Of a stretch of DNA of 64,000 nucleotides, positions 18,268 through 27,186 are shown piece after piece (position 1 is the stretch's first letter; each line of letters opens with the position of its first letter). Made by a program: the position numbers and the translations under genes. Origin of the DNA: Centipeda felix (GTDB taxonomy: Bacteria; Bacillota; Negativicutes; Selenomonadales; Selenomonadaceae); the NCBI RefSeq assembly GCF_900186465.1, contig NZ_LT891959.1, forward strand, positions 62,001 to 126,000, read 5' to 3'. The notes under the pieces are model-generated. The model was not told the DNA's origin and ran no database searches. It was given only the letters and a program-made list of their open reading frames with translations.

Positions 18268-19656
18268 ATGGCAAAGAATCCGGTCAAAATTACCGAGACT
18301 GTCCTCCGCGACGGACATCAGTCGTTGGTAGCAACGCGCATGCGCATTTCGGACATGCTTCCGCAGCTTGCGGCGCTTGATGCCATCGGCTACAATGCTC
18401 TTGAGGCATGGGGCGGTGCCACATTTGACACATGCCTTCGCTTCCTCGATGAGGACCCGTGGGAGCGCTTGGATATTCTGAAGAAGAATCTTAAGACGCC
18501 AATTCAGATGCTCCTTCGTGGCCAGAACCTGCTTGGATACAATCATTATTCCAACGATGTTGTTGAGAAATTTGTCCAGAAAGCATCTGCACACGGCGTC
18601 GGTGTCTTCCGCATCTTTGATGCATTGAACGATATCCGCAACCTGAGGGTTGCTATTGATTCGGCTCTGAAATGCCCGGAGAAACCGCATGTCCAGGGTT
18701 GCCTTGTATATACGATCAGCCCGGTTCACACAAACGAAAGCTTTGTTGAATTGGCTGTCGAGCTCGAGAAGATGGGATGTCATTCCGTCTGCATCAAGGA
18801 CATGTCAGGCCTGCTGAAGCCATATGTTGCTGAGGATCTGGTCAAGAAGCTCAAAGCAGCGGTGAAGATCCCCATCGATCTCCATACACACTGCACCTCT
18901 GGATTTGGTCATGCAACGTATCTGAAAGCCATCGAGGCGGGTGTTGATATCATCGATACAGCACTGGCTCCCTTCTCCAGCGACACATCTCAGCCGTGTA
19001 CTGAAACGATGGTTGCGATGCTGGAAGGAGAAGAGCGTGATACCGGACTTGACCGTCAGGCAATGACGCCGATCTCCAAGTACTTCCTCAAGGTAAAGCA
19101 GGATCTCATTAAGACGTTCAACCTTAAGGGATACTTTGACGTCAATCCGAACGTGTTGGATTTCCAGATTCCTGGCGGTATGCTTTCCAATCTTGCGAAC
19201 CAGCTCAAAGAAGCCGGCATGGAAGACAAGTACCAGGATCTTCTCGACGAGATGCCGCGCGTACGCAAAGATGTCGGCTATCCGCCGCTCGTTACACCCT
19301 CTTCGCAGATCGTTGGAACCATGGCAACGTTTAACGTTATGAGCGGCCAGCGTTACAAGATGGTGCCGAATGAGTTCAAGGATCTTGCTCGCGGAAAATT
19401 CGGCAGAACCCCCGTTGAGGTCGATCGTAAGTTCCTGACCGATACACTTGGGATTGCTCCGGAAGATATCATCGAAGACTGCTCGATCGAAGATGCAAAG
19501 GCAAAGACATTCGCCGAGTTTAAGGAAGAACTGAAAGGAAAGGGATATCTCAATCCGACCGATGAGGATGTTCTCTCCTATGCCCTCTTCCCGCAAGTTG
19601 CAGAGGAGTTCTTCAAGGCACACTACAAGCCGATTACAGCATACGTAAAAGAATAA
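18268..19656 (+). CDS. Carboxyltransferase subunit (oxaloacetate decarboxylase alpha / pyruvate carboxylase subunit B / transcarboxylase 5S type)
   Basis: The 462-residue protein is an HMG-CoA-lyase-like carboxyltransferase. It shows the metal/substrate motif ITETVLRDGHQSLVATRM, GGATFDTCLRFL, LRGQNLLGY, IKDMSGLL and the DLHTHCTSG metal site. It ends without a biotin-carrier (MKM) domain, so biotin must sit on a separate protein as in transcarboxylase or the OAD/pyruvate carboxylase B types of anaerobes. In Negativicutes this enzyme serves propionate or succinate metabolism. No partner subunit is adjacent. ATG 18268 has AAGGAGAG at 18251-18258. The very strong promoter fits a central catabolic enzyme. 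Exact enzyme identity is undecided. Confidence 0.85.
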   Translation: MAKNPVKITETVLRDGHQSLVATRMRISDMLPQLAALDAIGYNALEAWGGATFDTCLRFLDEDPWERLDILKKNLKTPIQMLLRGQNLLGYNHYSNDVVEKFVQKASAHGVGVFRIFDALNDIRNLRVAIDSALKCPEKPHVQGCLVYTISPVHTNESFVELAVELEKMGCHSVCIKDMSGLLKPYVAEDLVKKLKAAVKIPIDLHTHCTSGFGHATYLKAIEAGVDIIDTALAPFSSDTSQPCTETMVAMLEGEERDTGLDRQAMTPISKYFLKVKQDLIKTFNLKGYFDVNPNVLDFQIPGGMLSNLANQLKEAGMEDKYQDLLDEMPRVRKDVGYPPLVTPSSQIVGTMATFNVMSGQRYKMVPNEFKDLARGKFGRTPVEVDRKFLTDTLGIAPEDIIEDCSIEDAKAKTFAEFKEELKGKGYLNPTDEDVLSYALFPQVAEEFFKAHYKPITAYVKE

Positions 19657-19664
19657 GCTCAGAC

Positions 19665-19710
19665 ATAAAAGAAGGTGGAACGCGACTCCTCGCGTTCCAC
19701 CTTCTTTTAT
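19665..19710. terminator. Bidirectional terminator
   Basis: A 20-bp stem (19665-19684 and 19691-19710) with a 6-nt loop has A-run and T-run flanks (AAAAG / CTTTT followed by ATTTTT). It serves the carboxyltransferase gene (+) and the convergent kinase gene (-), whose stop at 19707 lies in its right arm. Confidence 0.9.
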
Positions 19711-21329
19711 TTTTCCTTGAAGAATACCGATTTTCCAATAAATTCTCGAAAGATGGAATTATTGGGGATATCATCGATGTCATGAATTTCATCGACATAT
19801 TGAAGAAAACGCAGAATCAATCGCGCTTCTGTATATCCCTCTTCCCCTCTGCCTATCGCCTCTAAAAGAGGTACTGCATATTTTTTTAACACACCAATTT
19901 CATAGATCAGCGCGGAATTGAACAAAACATCGGCTTCTTCCTGAAATGGGAAAATATATTTTTCCTCCCCCGCCCTGACGTCCGGCCACTGCTTAATCGT
20001 CTTAATGGCCTTCGCACCACGAAATTGATGATCTCGAACCAATCTGCGAAGAAACCGCACATCTGTAGTCGGAATACGATTATGCGCATCAATATTCAGT
20101 TGTGTTAATGCACTAATATATATTTTGTATTTGTTTTTTCGTGCTATATCGGCCGTAAGCCGTTCATTCAGGCCATGAATTCCTTCAATAATAATTGGTT
20201 GATCTTCTTTCATCAACAAGAAATTATCGTCATGCCATTCCCTCTTTCCTGTAATAAAATTGTAGTAAGGGATTTGTACCCTATGTCCATTTAAGAGTTC
20301 CAGCATATTTCGATTGAAGAGAGCCGTATCGATGGCGTCAATCGACTCATAGTCATACTGTCCTTTTTCATTTCGAGGCGTATCCTCACGATTCAAAAAA
20401 TAATCATCCAATGAGATCATGATGGGATGCAGCCCATTGACGCGAAGCTGTATCCGCAGTCTCTGAGCAAACGATGTCTTCCCGGAAGATGATGGTCCGG
20501 CAATCAAAATAAGCCGTATATTGTTTCGATGTGAAGCGATGTGATCCGCAATTTGTCCGATACGTTTCTCCTGCAATGCTTCAGATACGCGTATAAGTTC
20601 TCCCATACGATGTTCTGTATTGATCTGATTCAGACTCGAGATATATGGGCACTCCAAGATCCTCGCCCATTCCTTCGCTTCAGAAAGAATGTGTCCAAAC
20701 TTCGGCTGTTCTACACGTGTTCTTATTTTCCCGTCTGTCATTTCATCTGGCGTACGTATCAATACACCGGATTGTTCCACATCTAATGCAAACTGTCCGA
20801 GGAGTTTTGTCTCTGGGAGCATCGCTCCATACAGATAATCCGGGTAGTTACAGCACGTATATATACTGATCATAGGGTGTGGAAGTGACGCAATCAGTGC
20901 AGCTTTTCCCCTATTACCGCGCGCCTGAAAGAGTTCAATTGCTTCTTGACGCGGAATACCGTGTTTAAGAATAGGCACGTTGTTTGCAATCATCCCCCGC
21001 ATCTCTTGTTCGATGTCTTGAATTAATCGAGGATTGATGGATTGTCCTGGGATTTTAACTTCACAATATAGGCCTTTATTGACCGTAAACTCGGCGACGA
21101 CCTCTGCTTCTTTGTTCATATTGGATACGGCCACGATAAAGAGAAAGAGGATGGAGCGCTGATAGATTCTCCATCCAAGGGCAGTATTTAGCTCGATAAA
21201 TGAAATTTCATCATCATGATCATATTCTGACTGTATATCTCGTACTTCACCGTTGATTTTAGCTGCAACAATCGGACTAGAGTAATTCTGCTCTTCCTCT
21301 TGTGCAAGCTGCATCAATGTTTTTTTCAT
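19707..21329 (-). CDS. Nucleoside (uridine-kinase-like) kinase with N-terminal TGS/ThrRS-like domain
   Basis: The 540-residue protein joins an N-terminal part resembling the TGS and second additional domains of threonyl-tRNA synthetase (AKINGEVRDI, FVNKG-like segment, AIELFQARG) to a C-terminal P-loop kinase of the uridine kinase type. The P-loop is IAGPSSSGKTSFAQRL near residue 270, followed by SLDDYFLNREDTP. The likely reaction is phosphorylation of a nucleoside or related compound; the substrate is unknown. Such fusions are widespread in Firmicutes. The gene stands alone between two terminators. Confidence 0.8.
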   Translation of the reverse strand: MKKTLMQLAQEEEQNYSSPIVAAKINGEVRDIQSEYDHDDEISFIELNTALGWRIYQRSILFLFIVAVSNMNKEAEVVAEFTVNKGLYCEVKIPGQSINPRLIQDIEQEMRGMIANNVPILKHGIPRQEAIELFQARGNRGKAALIASLPHPMISIYTCCNYPDYLYGAMLPETKLLGQFALDVEQSGVLIRTPDEMTDGKIRTRVEQPKFGHILSEAKEWARILECPYISSLNQINTEHRMGELIRVSEALQEKRIGQIADHIASHRNNIRLILIAGPSSSGKTSFAQRLRIQLRVNGLHPIMISLDDYFLNREDTPRNEKGQYDYESIDAIDTALFNRNMLELLNGHRVQIPYYNFITGKREWHDDNFLLMKEDQPIIIEGIHGLNERLTADIARKNKYKIYISALTQLNIDAHNRIPTTDVRFLRRLVRDHQFRGAKAIKTIKQWPDVRAGEEKYIFPFQEEADVLFNSALIYEIGVLKKYAVPLLEAIGRGEEGYTEARLILRFLQYVDEIHDIDDIPNNSIFREFIGKSVFFKEK

Positions 21330-21353
21330 CAGAACCCTCTTCTCTCTTTACAG

Positions 21354-21380
21354 AAAAACCTGCCCATTGCGAGCAGGTTA
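21354..21380 (-). terminator. Terminator of the phosphate transport operon
   Basis: On the minus strand AACCTGC and GCAGGTT form a stem around about 9 nt, followed by a run of T (the + strand A-run 21354-21358). It lies 4 nt beyond the pit stop. Confidence 0.75.
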
Positions 21381-21383
21381 TCA

Positions 21384-22382
21384 TCAGATAAAGAATGTAA
21401 CAATTTTGTAGGTGATTGCCCCCATGGCGGCTGTGCATGGGATTGTCAGCACCCACGCTACTACCATTTGCTGTGCGACACCCCATCGAACGGCGTTAAT
21501 GCGTTTTGCCGCTCCTACCCCCATAATGGAGCCGGAGACGACATGTGTTGTACTCACAGGAAGATGCAGCAAAGTTGCACCAAATATAATAATGGATGAG
21601 TTCAAATCCGCCGAAAAGCCTGAAATCGGCTGTAACTTAAATATCTTACCTCCGATTGTCTTAATAATGCGCCAACCGCCGACGGCCGTTCCACAAGCCA
21701 TTGCAGTTGCGGCAAGGATTTTGACATAAGTGGGAACCTCGAACGCATCAATGTATCCACCGGCCAATAAGGCGAGTGTAATGATGCCCATAGACTTCTG
21801 TGCATCGTTGGAGCCGTGAGAAAATGCCATTGTAGCAGCTGATAGGATCTGCATCTTCTTGAACTTCCCATTGATGGATGTCGGACGCGAATGCCCAAAC
21901 ACGCGGAATAGAAGCAACATGATGATGCATCCAGAAACCATACCAACCAAAGGGGATAAAATCAACGAGAGAACAATTTTTCCGATTCCCGTGAAGTTTA
22001 ATCCGTCGACGCCCGAGGACGTCATCAGAACAGCACCGATCACCCCACCGACAAGTGCATGTGAACTACTGGAAGGCATCGAAAACTTCCATGTAATCAC
22101 ATTCCATACGATAGAGCCGAAGAGCGCAGCAATAAGAACGTGTTCATCTACATGAGAGGCTGATTTTACGATATCTGAACCGATGGTCTTTGCCACACCG
22201 GTGCTGTACATTGCACCGAAAAAATTAAGGACCGCGGCCATAATAATGGCATGCTGCGGATGAATCGCTCTCGTGGAAACGGAAGTGGCAATTGCATTCG
22301 CTGTATCATGAAAACCATTGATAAAGTCAAATATCAAGGCCAACAGAATGACCAGAAAGATCAATAGCTGCAAATCAGGCAT
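21384..22382 (-). CDS. pit: Low-affinity inorganic phosphate transporter, PiT family
   Basis: The 332-residue inner-membrane protein carries the two inverted PiT signatures, FINGFHDTANAIAT near the N-terminus and MAFSHGSNDAQKSMGI in the second half, among about ten membrane helices. It moves phosphate, usually as a metal-phosphate complex, by cation symport. The start overlaps the end of the DUF47 gene by 8 nt, so the pair is translationally coupled, as is common for this transporter. Confidence 0.93.
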   Translation of the reverse strand: MPDLQLLIFLVILLALIFDFINGFHDTANAIATSVSTRAIHPQHAIIMAAVLNFFGAMYSTGVAKTIGSDIVKSASHVDEHVLIAALFGSIVWNVITWKFSMPSSSSHALVGGVIGAVLMTSSGVDGLNFTGIGKIVLSLILSPLVGMVSGCIIMLLLFRVFGHSRPTSINGKFKKMQILSAATMAFSHGSNDAQKSMGIITLALLAGGYIDAFEVPTYVKILAATAMACGTAVGGWRIIKTIGGKIFKLQPISGFSADLNSSIIIFGATLLHLPVSTTHVVSGSIMGVGAAKRINAVRWGVAQQMVVAWVLTIPCTAAMGAITYKIVTFFI

Positions 22383-23001
22383 ACTTCATTACCACTCCTC
22401 GCAGCATATCAGCAATATGTTCACAATGATCCAGCGTGTCTTCCAGCTGCTCCAGAACATCTTTCCAGCGAATGAGCTCAATCGGATCCTTCTCGTGTTC
22501 AAACAGGTAGGCAACTTCACGACGGTAGATGAGATCGCCTTCACTTTCAAAGCGTTCAATCTTGTGCGATGCGTCCAATATACCCACTTGATTTTTGCGG
22601 ATGTTCCCCAAAAAGGATACCGCACGAACGATCTCCTCCGTTGCAGAGAGCAATAACTTGGTCAGGTTTACTGCTCCCGTCATTGGTTCCCCCATATGGT
22701 ACATGTCGTATCGCTGTAGTATTCCTTGGAGGAGATCAACGCCGTCATCGAGGTTATTTGCCAATGCGTATATGTCTTCACGATCAATCGGTGTAATGAA
22801 AGTGAGGTTCAGCTTGTCAATAATACGGTCGTTGATAGTATCTGCTTCGTGTTCAATTTTATTGATTTCTTCTACCTTAACCGCCGTCGTTTTGTAATCC
22901 TGGATGACCTCGTCCAGAATCAAAGCTCCTGCATGAAAGAATTTCGCACTTTCAAGGAATAGATCAAAGAACTCATCATCCTTCTGTTTGAAATTAAACA
23001 T
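22375..23001 (-). CDS. DUF47 family protein (PhoU-like Pit accessory)
   Basis: The 208-residue, mostly helical protein belongs to the DUF47/PhoU-like family (FFDLFLESAKFFHAGALIL, INKIEHEADTINDRI, ALANNLDDGVDLLQ). It is thought to regulate the adjacent Pit transporter. The ATG at 23001 was chosen because GGGGAGG lies 10 nt upstream; an upstream start at 23028 would precede that site. It is the first gene of a two-gene operon driven by the promoter at 23064-23092. Confidence 0.9.
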   Translation of the reverse strand: MFNFKQKDDEFFDLFLESAKFFHAGALILDEVIQDYKTTAVKVEEINKIEHEADTINDRIIDKLNLTFITPIDREDIYALANNLDDGVDLLQGILQRYDMYHMGEPMTGAVNLTKLLLSATEEIVRAVSFLGNIRKNQVGILDASHKIERFESEGDLIYRREVAYLFEHEKDPIELIRWKDVLEQLEDTLDHCEHIADMLRGVVMKYA

Positions 23002-23063
23002 AAATCCAGATCCTCCCCAGGAATACATTTACTTGGAGGTACATACAGAAAAATCACACCCCA

Positions 23064-23092
23064 ATAATATCATTATTTCAGATTGACAGCAA
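23064..23092 (-). promoter_or_regulatory. Promoter of the DUF47-pit operon
   Basis: On the minus strand TTGCTG (23092-23087) and TATTAT (23069-23064) are 17 bp apart. This is a good sigma-70 match 60 nt before the gene start. No Pho-box-like direct repeat was evident. Confidence 0.65.
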
Positions 23093-23110
23093 GCCAAAAT
23101 TTGACTGTAC

Positions 23111-25282
23111 TCAAATCCTTTCGGCGAGTCGCTCCGCGAGGAGTGTATAGCGTCGTCTTGTTCGATCATTGCTTACAGCGGTAAAGAGTGCTATGCGATC
23201 TCCTACAAGAATCACACGTTTCTTTGCGCGTGTGACAGCCGTATAGAGGAGGTTACGCTGCAGCATAATATGATGCGCACGTACAAGCGGTAAAATGACA
23301 GTACTATATTCGCTGCCCTGACTCTTGTGTACACTCATCACATAGGCGAGTGTAAGCGATGCGAACTCATCCCGTGTATACGTAACATCCACATCATCTG
23401 TGTATTGTACGATAAGTTTCTCTGTATCAATCCATACAATACGGCCAACATCACCGTTGAAAACATTTTTAGTATAGTCGTTTCGTATCTGCATGACCTT
23501 ATCGCCGCTGTGAAATCCGGCGATTGACGCATTGTCTTCCGTTTCTGGGTTGAGTGCTTCCTGCAGTGTGCGGTTTAGTGCATCTACGCCACATGCTTCG
23601 CGACGCATGGGCGAAAGCACTTGCATGTCCATCACAGAGTGCCCCGCTTCGATCAACGATTGGCAAATTGATAGGACTTGTTTTGCAGCTTCCTCGGCGG
23701 ATACTGCCGAAACAAAGGAGAAATCGTTTCCTGTAAATGTCGGCATAGATCCTGTGTTGATTGCGTGTGCATTGAGCGCGATCGTTCCTCTGTTATTCTG
23801 ACGAAAAATCTGTGTCAGACGCACACATGGAAAAACGCCCGAACGAAGAATATCTTTTAATACCGATCCTGGCCCGACTGCCGGAAGTTGATCTGCATCT
23901 CCAACGAAGACGATGTGTGAGCCTGGAAGGACAGCGGAAAGCAGATGCTGCATAAGCACAATATCCATCATGGATACCTCATCGATGATGACAACATCTG
24001 CCTCAAGCATACATTCCGCATCACGTGCAAAATGCATATTGCCGTCTTCACGTCCTTGTGCTTCGAGCATACGATGTACAGTGGCTGCGGGAGCCCCAGT
24101 CGCTTCTGAAAGACGTTTTGCCGCACGGCCTGTTGGCGCAGCGAGAAGGATTTCCAGCCCTTGCTTTCCCATTATATCAATCATGCTTCGAATTACTGTT
24201 GTCTTTCCTGTGCCAGGGCCGCCGGTAAGTATGACAACGCCATGAAGCAGGGATGCAATCACGGCATCTCGCTGCTGCTGTGCGAGTGTTACCTCATGCT
24301 CTTCCTCCCATTTTCTGACAAGTGCTGCAGGGTTGTGAACGTGAATTGGTTCTGCCTTATGCTTGAGCATGCGGAGAAGATCCGCGGTTTCCACCTCTGC
24401 ATGATACAATTGAGGCAAATAAATCAGACGCTCTCCCATTTCGTCCACGGCATAGACGCGATGCATTTTCACTTCGCGTCGGAGTACATCCATAATCTCA
24501 ACATGCTCAACACCGAGGCGCTTGGTGGTATGCTCAATCAGCAGAGCCTCCGGAATGCAGCAATGCCCATTGGATGCAATTTGTGCCAGTTCAAAAAGGA
24601 TGCCTGCTGCAATCCGTTCCGTTGAGTTTTTTTCCCACCCACATGCTGCAGCAATCGTATCCGCCGTGATAAACCCAATACCATCCACTTCTTGTGCCAG
24701 CTGATATGGATTTGTCTCCATCACCTTCAGAGAGAGTGAGCCATATTTTTTGAAGATACGGGCGGCATAGCCCCCAGTCACACCGTGCTCTTCCAGCCAA
24801 AGCATAATATCACGCAGTTCGCTTTGCCTAAGATAGGATGCTGTAATTTTTTCTGCCGTTTTAGGTCCAATTCCGGTAACTTCCGTTAGACGACGTGGTG
24901 TGCTCTCTATGACCTTTAGTGTGTCTGTACCAAAACGTTCAACGATGCGACGTGCCATCGCCGAGCCGATTCCTTCGATCACGCCGGAAGACAAAAACCG
25001 TTCGATGCCATGTGTTGTCGTCGGTGCACTAACGTGCATTTGCACAGCTCGAAACTGTCTCCCAAAGCGAGGATGTACAAACCATGTTCCGCTTAAATGC
25101 ACTTCCTGTCCGAGAAGCGGTGCGGGAAGGTTCACCGTTGCCGTACATTTTGACTGACCTTGCAGCCGCAGGCGAAAAACAGAAAATTCATCATTTGCAG
25201 CCGAAAAAATGATATGATCTACAATACCGGTTAGTCGTTCTTCCTTGTTATTGAAATCAAGATCTTGCTGAAGCTGCATCAT
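23111..25282 (-). CDS. recD2: ATP-dependent 5'-3' DNA helicase RecD2
   Basis: The 723-residue SF1B helicase has the N-terminal OB-like part and helix-hairpin-helix repeats (VIEGIGSAMARRI, VTGIGPKTAEKI). Walker A is ILTGGPGTGKTTVI near residue 350, followed by VIIDEVSMMD and the C-terminal motif MSVHKSQGSEYSTVILP. It is the RecD2 form that acts without RecBC in DNA repair. Two ATG codons (25282 and 25279) follow GGAGG at 3 and 6 nt; the second may be the real start. The gene overlaps the upstream ABC-F gene by about 26 nt. Confidence 0.93.
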   Translation of the reverse strand: MMQLQQDLDFNNKEERLTGIVDHIIFSAANDEFSVFRLRLQGQSKCTATVNLPAPLLGQEVHLSGTWFVHPRFGRQFRAVQMHVSAPTTTHGIERFLSSGVIEGIGSAMARRIVERFGTDTLKVIESTPRRLTEVTGIGPKTAEKITASYLRQSELRDIMLWLEEHGVTGGYAARIFKKYGSLSLKVMETNPYQLAQEVDGIGFITADTIAAACGWEKNSTERIAAGILFELAQIASNGHCCIPEALLIEHTTKRLGVEHVEIMDVLRREVKMHRVYAVDEMGERLIYLPQLYHAEVETADLLRMLKHKAEPIHVHNPAALVRKWEEEHEVTLAQQQRDAVIASLLHGVVILTGGPGTGKTTVIRSMIDIMGKQGLEILLAAPTGRAAKRLSEATGAPAATVHRMLEAQGREDGNMHFARDAECMLEADVVIIDEVSMMDIVLMQHLLSAVLPGSHIVFVGDADQLPAVGPGSVLKDILRSGVFPCVRLTQIFRQNNRGTIALNAHAINTGSMPTFTGNDFSFVSAVSAEEAAKQVLSICQSLIEAGHSVMDMQVLSPMRREACGVDALNRTLQEALNPETEDNASIAGFHSGDKVMQIRNDYTKNVFNGDVGRIVWIDTEKLIVQYTDDVDVTYTRDEFASLTLAYVMSVHKSQGSEYSTVILPLVRAHHIMLQRNLLYTAVTRAKKRVILVGDRIALFTAVSNDRTRRRYTLLAERLAERI

Positions 25283-27185
25283 CGACCTCCGTCAGCTGCT
25301 CCCACTTAGCATAACGCTGTATAATTTCCTGCTCCTTTTCTGCATACGCTGCAGCAACAGTACGGCTGCGTTCGGGGTCACATTGTGTTTCCGGCAAATT
25401 CATCTCATACTCCAACCCTTTTAGCTCTGCCTCCGCCATAGCGATCTCTGCTTCAGCACGTTCAATCATTTCCTGACGGCGGCCCGTAGGCAGCGTGCTT
25501 GCTGACGACTGTCTATGGGAATTGTTTTTTTGCGCAGGAGGTTGTTCTGCTTTCTTCTTTTGGGAGACATGTTCTTGCTCTTGTGGCCGTGAAGACTCCT
25601 CTTCTTTTTTCATCAAATAGTAACTGTATCCACCGAGATACTCTGTGATCGTTCCTTGGTTCAATACCAATGTGCAGTTTGCTGTCTTATCCAAAAAATA
25701 ACGATCGTGAGATACGGCAATGAATGTTCCAGGGAAGGCCATAAGAGCCTCCTCTACTGCCTCACGTGCCGGGATATCCAGATGGTTCGTCGGCTCATCC
25801 AGAACGAGAAAATTAGCGCCTGTCAGCATCAGTTTCAGAAATGCGACGCGCGCCTGTTCACCGCCGGACAATTCCCCAATACGCCGGAGCACATCATCTC
25901 CGTGAAAGAGAAATGCACCGAGATAGCTACGTGCAGTCTCCTCACTTAATCCGTAGGTATAGCTGATTTCATCTAGTATCGTATTATTAGGGTTAAGGCC
26001 TTCGTGCTGCTGGGAAAAATATCCGATCTTGACACGGCTGCCGATCTTGACACGGCCTTCTGCTTCACGTTCTCCCACCAGAATTTGAAGGAGTGTCGTC
26101 TTCCCTGCACCATTTTCTCCGATTAGTGCCACACCGTCTCCTTTTCGTATCAAAAGGGAGATGTGATCAAGAATACGATGCCCATCCTGATAGGAAAACG
26201 AGACATCCTCAAGTTCCGCAACACGCTGTGCGCACTCCTCCGGGGGAGCAAAGGAAAAGAATTGAAACTGTGCTGCTTCAGGCGGAAGTATGATGCGTTC
26301 CAACCGATTGAGCTGACTCTGTCTGCCGCGTGCCTGTTTGGCTTTTATCCCTGCTTTATACTTGCGAATGAATTCTTCTGTCTTACGGATATGGTCCTGT
26401 TGTTTTTCATAAGCATGCTGAAGTGCTGTGCGGCGCTCATTTTTTATGCGTATGTAATGTGTATAATTTCCTGTATACGACGTAATAGTCTGATGTTCGA
26501 GCTCGAGAATATGTGAGGCGACACGATCAAGAAAATAACGATCGTGAGAAATTAAAAGAACACCGCCTCTGTAGGAGCGGATAAATTCCTCCAGCCATTC
26601 GATCATGCCGATATCCAGATGATTGGTCGGCTCGTCTAAAAAAAGAAAATCTGGTTCACGCAAAAGTGCTTTGGCAAGACATATACGTGTTGTCTGACCA
26701 CCGGAAAAATGATGAACATCCTTAGTCAAATCCGGTTCTGAAAAACCAAGACCAAATGCAACGCGCCGAATATGTCGTTCAAAATCATAACCATTCATGG
26801 ACTCAAATCGATTTACAAGATTTCCATAGGCTTTGAGATCTTCTTCGCTGCTCTGTCCGGAGGAGATACGACGTTCCATCCGTTCTTTTTCTTCACGAAG
26901 TAAAATGATATCAGAGAAGGCACTGTATAATTCATTATACAGTGTTTCCGAAGAAAATACTGCCTGCTGCTCAACGTAGCCGATAGTATCGGTCGGATCG
27001 ACAGACACTGTACCATCATCCGCTTCTTCCCGTCCAAGGAGAACACGCATCAGTGTTGTTTTACCGCTTCCGTTGGCGCCAACAAGACCTATTTTATTAC
27101 CGCGCATAATTTCAAGGTTCACATGAGAAAAAAGTGTATGTATCCCATACGATTTTTCCAGCCCGACCGCCTTAAAACTCCCCAT
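25257..27185 (-). CDS. ABC-F family ATPase (ribosome-associated)
   Basis: The 642-residue protein has two ABC domains and no membrane segments. Walker A copies are VGANGSGKTTLM and IGENGAGKTTLL. Signatures are FSGGQTTRICLAKAL and LSGGEQARVAFLKLM, each followed by LDEPTNHLDI. The linker between the domains is lysine/arginine-rich (KYKAGIKAKQARGRQSQL), and a C-terminal acidic coiled coil is present. ABC-F proteins act on ribosomes during translation stress or antibiotic exposure. ATG 27185 was chosen with GGAG upstream; a longer start at 27320 would overlap the LCP gene with unrelated residues. Its subfamily (Uup, YdiF or other) is not fixed. Confidence 0.9.
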   Translation of the reverse strand: MGSFKAVGLEKSYGIHTLFSHVNLEIMRGNKIGLVGANGSGKTTLMRVLLGREEADDGTVSVDPTDTIGYVEQQAVFSSETLYNELYSAFSDIILLREEKERMERRISSGQSSEEDLKAYGNLVNRFESMNGYDFERHIRRVAFGLGFSEPDLTKDVHHFSGGQTTRICLAKALLREPDFLFLDEPTNHLDIGMIEWLEEFIRSYRGGVLLISHDRYFLDRVASHILELEHQTITSYTGNYTHYIRIKNERRTALQHAYEKQQDHIRKTEEFIRKYKAGIKAKQARGRQSQLNRLERIILPPEAAQFQFFSFAPPEECAQRVAELEDVSFSYQDGHRILDHISLLIRKGDGVALIGENGAGKTTLLQILVGEREAEGRVKIGSRVKIGYFSQQHEGLNPNNTILDEISYTYGLSEETARSYLGAFLFHGDDVLRRIGELSGGEQARVAFLKLMLTGANFLVLDEPTNHLDIPAREAVEEALMAFPGTFIAVSHDRYFLDKTANCTLVLNQGTITEYLGGYSYYLMKKEEESSRPQEQEHVSQKKKAEQPPAQKNNSHRQSSASTLPTGRRQEMIERAEAEIAMAEAELKGLEYEMNLPETQCDPERSRTVAAAYAEKEQEIIQRYAKWEQLTEVDDAASARS

Positions 27186-27186
27186 A

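Noticed and set aside
18805-19623. A 272-codon minus-strand frame opposite the carboxyltransferase gene
   Set aside because: The plus-strand gene has full family motifs and a perfect promoter.
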